Below, piece by piece: positions 59,226 to 64,000 of a DNA stretch of 64,000 bases. A model generated the notes under the pieces. The model was not told the origin of the DNA. It saw only the letters and a list, made by a program, of their open reading frames with translations, and ran no database searches. The stretch is from assembly GCA_934597725.1 (NCBI GenBank), contig CAKTSK010000006.1, forward strand, positions 24,096-88,095, written 5' to 3'. Source of the stretch: an uncultured Eubacteriales bacterium (GTDB lineage: Bacteria > Bacillota > Clostridia > Oscillospirales > Oscillospiraceae). Numbering within the stretch: position 1 is the stretch's first letter; the number at the start of each line of letters is the position of its first letter. The translations under genes were made by a program, and so were the position numbers.

Positions 59226-60044
59226 TCACATTCCATTCTCTGTCGCTCCCTCAGAAGATATACATAGCTCCAAGCCTAAATTGCGGGGCTTCCGCTCGGT
59301 GTTTCTTTCCTTTCCTCCCAGTCTCCTTTCCTGCTTCTTGGGCTTCTCAGGCGGCAGGATGTATTTCAGGTAGGAATAGCTGCCATACTCTGTTGCCTTT
59401 TCTTCCCGTTCCAGAATCCGGCTGTCTGGCGGAGCTGTGAGGACTGCGCTGTCTTGGACAAAGCTGGTCTCTATAATGGGCTTTTCAAGTTTTAGGCTGC
59501 CCACCCACATACGCCCACCAACGGGGCGGTCCCCACACTCCTTGGTGAGATACTGCCCCCACACGTCAACCTCCCGCGCGTCAAACCGCTGCACCTCTAT
59601 GTCATCCCCCCAGGCCCACAGGCTGCGGATCGCCTCAACATCTCCCGCCCCGGCCCGGTTTATAACCACATGGTGGTGAAAGCGTCCCTCCCCGTGCTTA
59701 CTCTCTGTAACGTAGACATAACGCGTATCCTGCCCGTTCTTCTTCCTGACCTGCCGCAGGACCTTGAGAAACTTCTTTACCCGCTCGGCGGCTTCCCTCC
59801 TGGTCCCAGGCAAATCCTCATCTCGATATGTAAGTGTGACAACATGGTCTGACGGCTGGAAGTTGGCTGCCAGTAGCATTTCCAGCCGTACCCTTGCGGT
59901 TTTATCATTCATCTTCTTCCGGGCCTCCGTTGTGGCTTTAGATTTCTCAGCCCTGGCACTCTTCCCATCTCTCGGCTCTGGGGCGGTGTATAGGACTTCC
60001 CGCACATAGCGACCAGCCCGTATTGTTTTCTTTCGTTTCGCCAT
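59226..60044 (-). CDS. HUH-type rolling-circle replication initiator (Rep, phage/plasmid ORF2-G2P type)
   Basis: Protein of 272 residues. Motif I-like HVVTLTYRDEDLP lies near residue 67. The metal-binding HUH motif is RFHHHVVIN at 121-129. A candidate nicking tyrosine is Tyr165 in GQYLTKE, with Lys168. This order is that of rolling-circle initiators found in filamentous or Microviridae-like phages and small plasmids. The C-terminus is Lys/Arg-rich. ATG behind AAAGGA. It suggests that the excised element replicates autonomously. Confidence 0.85.
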   Translation of the reverse strand: MAKRKKTIRAGRYVREVLYTAPEPRDGKSARAEKSKATTEARKKMNDKTARVRLEMLLAANFQPSDHVVTLTYRDEDLPGTRREAAERVKKFLKVLRQVRKKNGQDTRYVYVTESKHGEGRFHHHVVINRAGAGDVEAIRSLWAWGDDIEVQRFDAREVDVWGQYLTKECGDRPVGGRMWVGSLKLEKPIIETSFVQDSAVLTAPPDSRILEREEKATEYGSYSYLKYILPPEKPKKQERRLGGKERNTERKPRNLGLELCISSEGATENGM

Positions 60045-60087
60045 CTGCTATATCCTTTCATAAAATTCATGCCCTACAATAGCCGAA

Positions 60088-60121
60088 GTGCCGGAATCGG
60101 GATAACTCCCGACTCCGGCAC
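60088..60121. repeat. 15-bp hairpin just upstream of rep
   Basis: Arms 60088-60102 and 60107-60121 pair with one mismatch around a TAAC loop. No T tract on either strand. It could regulate rep or be part of the origin. Confidence 0.5.
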
Positions 60122-60151
60122 GCTGGCACAAGCCTCTTCTCATACTCTCTT

Positions 60152-60397
60152 CTAATAGATATTTTTTCCTGCTTTACGCTCAAGCCTGTAAAGGACCCTG
60201 GCTTTGACAAATTCATCAAAAGAAATACCCCACTGTGGGCACTCCTTTCCTCTGTTTTCCGGGCAGTAGGCTCCACAAGTGAAAGTCCCATATCCCTGAG
60301 TGAAGTTAAATTCGCAGGTTTCGCAAGTATGTTCACAAAAATCCTCGCAAATGTGCCGTATTTCTTCACTCACAAACCTATGTTCATGTTTTTCCAT
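60152..60397 (-). CDS. small cysteine-rich protein of unknown function
   Basis: Protein of 81 residues with eight cysteines, several in the pattern CEDFCEHTCETC and later CGAYC and ECPQW, suggesting a metal-binding fold. No family recognised. The ATG at 60397 (one codon after another ATG) has AAAGGAG six bases upstream. It overlaps the end of the preceding gene and belongs to the minus-strand operon ending in rep. Confidence 0.65.
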   Translation of the reverse strand: MEKHEHRFVSEEIRHICEDFCEHTCETCEFNFTQGYGTFTCGAYCPENRGKECPQWGISFDEFVKARVLYRLERKAGKNIY

Positions 60398-60680
60398 CAT
60401 TCACTCCTTTCTGCACATCCGGCTCTGGGTAGACAAGCAAATCAAGGAGAGATCGCCCGGTTAACTCCCGGATTTTCATGGCATCTGACCACGGGAAGAA
60501 CATGTAGTGTGCATCCTGGTATGTTTCTACCCGCTCATACTCTATGACCATCTCTATCGGAAGCCCCATCCCAGAAGCAAGTTCTTCCACGGACAGCCCA
60601 TTCTCCGCCCTGTACCGCTTCAAAATATCGCAGACCAGTGTATATCCCCCCCTAAGCCTTAAAATACCATCTGCGCCCAC
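60384..60680 (-). CDS. small HTH-like protein of unknown function
   Basis: Up to 98 residues. DILKRYRAENGLSVEELASGMGLPIEMVIEYERVE resembles an XRE-type helix-turn-helix, followed by an unfamiliar C-terminus. The outermost GTG at 60680 has no ribosome binding site; a CTG nearer to AGGGGGG inside the frame may be the true start. Part of the rep operon. Confidence 0.6.
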   Translation of the reverse strand: MGADGILRLRGGYTLVCDILKRYRAENGLSVEELASGMGLPIEMVIEYERVETYQDAHYMFFPWSDAMKIRELTGRSLLDLLVYPEPDVQKGVNDGKT

Positions 60681-60706
60681 TCTGGGGCCTCGTAGAACGT
60701 TGACGG

Positions 60707-60949
60707 TCAGCCCTGGACACGCCGGATAATTCCCTGTTCAGCCTTGTCCTCACCGATTCCACCACCTTCATCCAGGAAAGCAAGAAACTTGTCATAGTCC
60801 ACAAGCTTCCTACGCCCCGATGGTACTACAGGAATCCGCTCGGCGGCGATAACTCCCCGGATAAAATGAAGGCTCACGGCGGTATCGGGGTCTGCTGCCC
60901 GTAGTTCCCTCAGCACGCCCTCAGCGGTCCTCATTCGTGGCAGACTCAT
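60707..60949 (-). CDS. excisionase-like helix-turn-helix protein
   Basis: Protein of 80 residues. AVSLHFIRGVIAAERIPVVPSGRRKLVDYDKFLAFLDEG has the winged-helix pattern of Xis/AlpA-like and MerR-like small regulators. ATG 60949 behind AAAGGA; the frame extends further upstream into the preceding gene but without a ribosome binding site. It could direct excision by the integrase. Confidence 0.65.
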   Translation of the reverse strand: MSLPRMRTAEGVLRELRAADPDTAVSLHFIRGVIAAERIPVVPSGRRKLVDYDKFLAFLDEGGGIGEDKAEQGIIRRVQG

Positions 60950-61127
60950 CAATATCATTCCTTTCGCCATATATTTCATCCAGTTCTTTTTTACGCTTCT
61001 CTTCAATTTCTTCAAATGTCTTTGCCAAATCCAGCAATATCATCATGTGCTCCAGATTCAACCCATCTACCACGCGTACTAATTCCCGCTGAATCCCCGT
61101 AAAGCCCATTTCACAGAAATCTTTCAT
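60921..61127 (-). CDS. small uncharacterised protein
   Basis: Protein of 68 residues, helical and acidic toward the C-terminus (FEEIEEKRKKELDEIYGE). No family recognised. AAAGGGG lies six bases before the ATG. It overlaps the start of the excisionase-like gene. Confidence 0.6.
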   Translation of the reverse strand: MKDFCEMGFTGIQRELVRVVDGLNLEHMMILLDLAKTFEEIEEKRKKELDEIYGERNDIDESATNEDR

Positions 61128-61175
61128 TGTTTACCCCTTTCTCACTGTCCGCTCGGAGTGCCTCTCGATCGGGAA

Positions 61176-61427
61176 TTATCTCTCATCTTTGGGCGAACGC
61201 TCATAGTCCACCAGTTCAAAAAGCGAATTGAACTCCACACCCAGGCCGTCACAAATTTTCTGCGCGGTCAGCGGTCGAACTGAACGGGACACTCCCCGTT
61301 CCATCTTTGAGATCGCAGCTACGCTCAAACCGGAAGATTCAGAAAGCGCACTCATGCTCTTCCCGCGCTTGATTCGTTCCTCGGTAATAGACGTTCCCCC
61401 ACGCTTTATTTCTGCTGTCAACGACAT
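61176..61427 (-). CDS. XRE-family helix-turn-helix regulator
   Basis: Protein of 83 residues. The HTH is ERIKRGKSMSALSESSGLSVAAISKMERGVSRSVRPLTAQKI, with the usual five-helix spacing. AAAGGAGGT precedes the ATG. First gene of the minus-strand operon and divergent from the second XRE gene, an arrangement like a phage lysogeny switch. Confidence 0.85.
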   Translation of the reverse strand: MSLTAEIKRGGTSITEERIKRGKSMSALSESSGLSVAAISKMERGVSRSVRPLTAQKICDGLGVEFNSLFELVDYERSPKDER

Positions 61428-61450
61428 TCTACTTACCTCCTTTCATGTCT

Positions 61451-61479
61451 ATTATACAACTACTATGACTATACGTCAA
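61451..61479 (-). promoter_or_regulatory. promoter of the rep/regulator operon
   Basis: Minus strand TTGACG (61479-61474) and TATAAT (61456-61451), 17-bp spacer. TGAC-N5-GTCA dyad at the -35 end may be an operator. Confidence 0.88.
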
Positions 61480-61514
61480 CTATTGTTTATATTATATTCT
61501 ATCGCAATACTTTG

Positions 61515-61543
61515 TTGACTTCTGTCCTGTTGTGTAGTAATAT
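61515..61543 (+). promoter_or_regulatory. promoter of the plus-strand XRE repressor and int
   Basis: TTGACT (61515-61520) and TAATAT (61538-61543), 17-bp spacer, divergent from the rep operon promoter. Confidence 0.65.
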
Positions 61544-61566
61544 TCCATTGAAATGAGGTGCTCACA

Positions 61567-62106
61567 ATGAATGGATTAGAATTGTTTGCAAATCGCTTAA
61601 AGCAACTCCGTTTAGAATGTGGTTTAACACAACGGGAAATGGCAGAAAGCATCGGCATTACTGCTGCGTCCCTTTCAGCCTACGAAAACGGGACGAAAAA
61701 CCCCTCTCTCGGTGTGGCAATCGCCATCGCAGACAAATATCGCGTTTCACTTGATTGGCTAGCCGGACTAGCAAAAGGTTTTCTTTCCACTGATTCTGAT
61801 TGTTTATCTTCTTACGAACAGGCACTAAACGCCTTTATTTTCCTATTTGACCAAGATAGAATAATTACCGCAGACATCATAGATGGTGATGCACAATTAT
61901 CTATTCGTAATAATAACTTCAATAGATTTGTAACCCAAGCGTATCAGTTCCAAGACCTATTTTGGAGTGGCTCTATTGACCCCGAAGTATATATTGATTG
62001 TATTAAAAAGCTAGTTGATAGATATGCAAGACTAATCCGCGATGAAATTTGTGGCGACGATGATAATAACAATTCTTCAATAGATACGGATGATCTTCTG
62101 TTTTAA
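61567..62106 (+). CDS. XRE-family repressor-like protein
   Basis: Protein of 179 residues. The N-terminal HTH (LKQLRLECGLTQREMAESIGITAASLSAYENGTKNPSLGVAIAIADKY) is a clear XRE domain. The C-terminal 110 residues are acidic with a poly-Asp/Asn end and match nothing I know; no LexA-type protease dyad is visible. ATG behind GAGGTG. Placed between the divergent promoter and int, it is the likely repressor of the element. Confidence 0.87.
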   Translation: MNGLELFANRLKQLRLECGLTQREMAESIGITAASLSAYENGTKNPSLGVAIAIADKYRVSLDWLAGLAKGFLSTDSDCLSSYEQALNAFIFLFDQDRIITADIIDGDAQLSIRNNNFNRFVTQAYQFQDLFWSGSIDPEVYIDCIKKLVDRYARLIRDEICGDDDNNNSSIDTDDLLF

Positions 62107-62116
62107 GAAACAAAAC

Positions 62117-62147
62117 ACCCGCTCGGAGAGGCTAACTCCGAGCGGGT
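62117..62147 (+). terminator. hairpin between the XRE repressor gene and int
   Basis: Perfect stem CCCGCTCGGAG with CTCCGAGCGGG; the loop is GGCTAA-like and no T tract follows. Both arms contain the repeated CCGCTCGG motif. Confidence 0.45.
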
Positions 62148-62227
62148 AACGCATACGCAGATATAGCAACAGTTTATGCAGTCATGCCATACTATCACGG
62201 CATGACAGGAAAGGAAAGAGAACGCTT

Positions 62228-63637
62228 ATGGCAACTATCACCAGGATAGAGGGCAAGAAGGGCGTAAGCTATCGTATCCGGGCCTCCTGCGGCTATGATG
62301 TGTCTGGAAAACAAAAAGTCCGCTCCATGACCTGGACACCCCCTGCAGGAATGTCTCAGAAGCAGCTTGAAAAGGAATTGCAGCGGCAAGCTGTCCGATT
62401 TGAGGAAGCCTGTGCAAGCGGCGGAAACGGGGGAAACATTAAATTTCAGCTTTTCGCCGAACAGTGGTTCAAAGAATACGCAGAAAAAAAGCTGAAAACC
62501 CGCTCGGTGGAGCGGCTCCACCAACTGGAAGCAAGGACCTATGCAGCCATTGGGCACATCCGCATTGACAGGCTGACCGCCCGTCAAATCCAGCAGTTCA
62601 TTGATAACCTGGGGGAAGATGGAATTTCCTCCGCCAGAGACACCGCAGCGGCAAAGTCCGGGCTTCCTGGTCTGCTGGCCAGCCTGGGCCTGACACAAAA
62701 GGCCCTATCTGAGAAAACCGGGGTCTCCCGCTCGGTGCTGTCCTCCATCTGCCGGGGAGAAAGTACCTCCTACGCCTCCGCCGAGAAGGTTGCAAAGGCC
62801 CTTGAAAAGCCCGTGGCGGCCCTGTTCACCGTGACAAAAGGAAATAGCACCTTATCCCCAAAGACTATTAGGCACTATCTCTCCTTCGTGTCAGGAGTCC
62901 TGAACTACGCAATGAAGTTTGAGATGATCCCCTCCAACCCATGCGGCCGTGTTACCGTCCCCAGCATCACCAAGGAGGAAAAGGACGTGTATACTCTGGT
63001 GGAAACTCAGCGGTTCCTTGACAGCCTCTCAGATGCCCCGCCCATGTATCAATCCTTCTTTGTCCTGGCGATCTATGGCGGCTTCCGGCGCGGGGAGTTA
63101 CTGGGGCTGGAATGGAGTGATATTGACTTTGAGCATGAGGTTGTTTCCATTCGCAGAACTTCACAGTATTCTAAAAACCTTGGTGTATATACCGATACCC
63201 CGAAAACTAAAGGCAGCGAGCGGGACTTAAAACTTCCTGCTGAGGTCTTTCCCATCCTGCGCCACCATAAAGCGGCCCAAGCCGCCGAGCGGCTCCGCCT
63301 GGGGGACCAGTGGCAGGCCAGTAACCGTCTCTTCGTGGGCTGGAACGGTGCGCCCCTGCACCCCAACACGCCCTATCACTGGCTCCGGCGCTTCTGTGAG
63401 GAAACCGGGCAGCGGTTCCTTGGCGTCCATACCTTCCGCCACCTAAACGCCTCCTTGCTGATTCAGGGCGGTGTAGACCTCAAGACGGTATCTTCCTCCC
63501 TGGGCCACAGTCAGGCCAGCACCACCCTCAACATTTATGCGCATACTTTTTCCGCCGCCCAGGCACGAGCAAGTCAGGCTGTGGCAGACGCTCTGCCCCT
63601 CCAAAACACCAAAATCTGCGGAACAAAGACCAAATAA
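62228..63637 (+). CDS. tyrosine-type integrase with an inserted helix-turn-helix domain
   Basis: Site-specific integrase, 469 residues. Residues 1-60 form an arm-binding-like domain; a core-binding domain covers about 72-235. The catalytic residues are Arg287 in YGGFRRGE, Lys328, His401 and Arg404 in HTFRHL, His427 in LGHSQ and Tyr437. Unusually the core-binding domain is interrupted at about 148-203 by an XRE-like HTH (GLTQKALSEKTGVSRSVLSSICRG). GGAAAGGAAAG upstream of the ATG. It stands beside the tRNA target as expected. Confidence 0.93.
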   Translation: MATITRIEGKKGVSYRIRASCGYDVSGKQKVRSMTWTPPAGMSQKQLEKELQRQAVRFEEACASGGNGGNIKFQLFAEQWFKEYAEKKLKTRSVERLHQLEARTYAAIGHIRIDRLTARQIQQFIDNLGEDGISSARDTAAAKSGLPGLLASLGLTQKALSEKTGVSRSVLSSICRGESTSYASAEKVAKALEKPVAALFTVTKGNSTLSPKTIRHYLSFVSGVLNYAMKFEMIPSNPCGRVTVPSITKEEKDVYTLVETQRFLDSLSDAPPMYQSFFVLAIYGGFRRGELLGLEWSDIDFEHEVVSIRRTSQYSKNLGVYTDTPKTKGSERDLKLPAEVFPILRHHKAAQAAERLRLGDQWQASNRLFVGWNGAPLHPNTPYHWLRRFCEETGQRFLGVHTFRHLNASLLIQGGVDLKTVSSSLGHSQASTTLNIYAHTFSAAQARASQAVADALPLQNTKICGTKTK

Positions 63638-63646
63638 AGACTAAAT
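63622..63646 (+). repeat. tandem candidate integrase arm sites, right end
   Basis: Two 11-bp units, CAAAGACCAAA and TAAAGACTAAA, overlapping the 3' end of int, 68 bp inside the right attachment repeat. Confidence 0.65.
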
Positions 63647-63665
63647 CACGCAAAGCCAGAAAAGC

Positions 63666-63709
63666 AAAGAGCCGAAAACCCTTGATTTTCAAAGGTTCTC
63701 GGCTCTTTT
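63666..63709. terminator. bidirectional terminator between int and tRNA-Leu
   Basis: Fifteen-bp stem (63666-63680 with 63694-63708) with one mismatch. T-rich tracts follow on both strands. It ends int and also replaces the terminator lost by the tRNA through integration. Confidence 0.8.
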
Positions 63710-63713
63710 CAGA

Positions 63714-63736
63714 TGGTGCGGATGACGGGACTTGAA
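63714..63736 (+). repeat. right attachment repeat of the element, in tRNA-Leu
   Basis: Second copy of the 23-bp direct repeat, within the functional tRNA gene. Confidence 0.93.
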
Positions 63737-63797
63737 CCCGTACGTCATGGACACACGCCCCTCAAACGTGCCTGTCTACCAGTTCCAGCACATCCGC
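63714..63797 (-). tRNA. tRNA-Leu (anticodon GAG), CCA encoded
   Basis: 84-nt gene on the minus strand. Acceptor arms GCGGATG and CATCCGC pair, discriminator A and CCA follow. The anticodon stem CACGT/GCGTG holds the loop TTGAGGG, giving GAG. A long variable arm, as in all tRNA-Leu, and the GGTTCAAGTCC T-loop region are present. Its 3' end is the attachment site of the element. Confidence 0.96.
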
Positions 63798-63819
63798 AAC
63801 TATTCTTGATTGCTAAGAC

Positions 63820-63848
63820 AGTATACTTGTTCTGACCTGGTTTGTCAA
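63820..63848 (-). promoter_or_regulatory. promoter of tRNA-Leu
   Basis: Minus strand TTGACA (63848-63843) and TATACT (63825-63820), 17-bp spacer, about 23 bp before the tRNA. Nothing further is seen between 63849 and the window end. Confidence 0.92.
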
Positions 63849-64000
63849 TCCCTTTTTTTCGTTTTTCAGGAAAACATTGCGCAGCAGCTTGCTGGGGGAG
63901 CGGGGAGGCGGAAAACGATGCCCTGTAGGTTTGTCAATGATGTGTTACACATTATGGAAAGCAAATAAGACCTGTTTCGGGGAGCGCCAAGCCAGGGGAC

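Larger units (their letters stand above)
57668..63736. mobile_element. integrated element in the 3' end of tRNA-Leu(GAG)
   Basis: Bounded by 23-bp perfect direct repeats 6,046 bp apart; the right copy is the 3' end of the intact tRNA gene. It carries a tyrosine integrase next to the tRNA, divergent XRE regulators, an excisionase-like gene, a rolling-circle-type Rep, small unknown genes and a toxin-antitoxin-like module. No capsid, portal or conjugation gene is present, so it looks like an integrative plasmid or satellite that relies on a helper. GC is visibly lower than in the flanks. Confidence 0.9.

Noticed and set aside
59078..59440. 120-codon plus-strand frame opposite the end of rep
   Set aside because: Covers the hairpin cluster and antisense of rep; low-complexity translation.

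Overview
The window is GC-rich chromosomal DNA with strong AGGAGG-type ribosome binding sites, frequent GTG/TTG starts and TTGACA-N17-TATAAT-like promoters. Gene order (fusA-tuf, PucR-like regulator next to ftsEX, dprA-topA-trmFO, plsX-acpP-rnc), T-box, FMN, TPP and lysine riboswitches, and split transketolase point to a low-rank member of Clostridia, most likely an Oscillospiraceae gut anaerobe of the Flavonifractor/Lawsonibacter/Intestinimonas kind. That placement is inference from gene content, not from a database search.

Layout. 1-5.8 kb: end of fusA, tuf, an MscS channel, a FUSC-like membrane protein, a DUF4830 protein and a pseudouridine synthase. 5.9-12.7 kb: PucR-type regulator, ftsE, ftsX, a 41-codon signal-peptide-like ORF, S41 protease, greA, lysS. 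13-21.5 kb: rRNA methyltransferase, dprA, topA, trmFO, plsX, acpP, rnc, a DUF4430 protein. 21.6-30 kb: T-box-controlled TrpB2, a transglutaminase-like lipoprotein coupled to a split transketolase, a PAP2 phosphatase, and two FAD enzymes resembling an anaerobic glycerol-3-phosphate dehydrogenase. 30-36.6 kb: an MCP, FapA, CheX and CheY, then a DUF368 undecaprenyl-phosphate translocase and TPP-riboswitch-controlled thiT. 36.7-46 kb: AraC regulator with 3-hydroxyacyl-CoA dehydrogenase, divergent from a MaoC hydratase and CoA-transferase; lysine-riboswitch-controlled NhaC-family transporter; half-size TauE/SafE pair; tcdA; a PrsA-like foldase. 46.7-49.7 kb: copper operon csoR-copA with twin operators and a CopZ-like domain fused to CopA.

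49.8-52.2 kb is the most unusual part. A gene for a protein with four tandem zinc-ribbon repeats lies downstream of a tyrosine recombinase. Between them is a 262-bp segment bounded by two perfect 22-bp inverted repeats built like recombinase core sites. The segment carries a good promoter pointing at the zinc-ribbon gene and a terminator for the recombinase transcript. I read it as a candidate invertible (phase-variable) promoter switch with its own recombinase.

52.2-56.1 kb is a riboflavin operon (ribD-ribE-ribBA-ribH) under an FMN riboswitch with two tandem terminators. 57.67-63.74 kb is a 6,046-bp integrated element in the 3' end of tRNA-Leu(GAG), bounded by 23-bp direct repeats. It carries an integrase with an inserted HTH, tandem 11-bp candidate arm sites at both ends, a rolling-circle-type HUH Rep, two XRE regulators, an excisionase-like protein, small unknown genes and a three-gene toxin-antitoxin-like module. 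It is strongly enriched for the motif CCGCTCGGNG.
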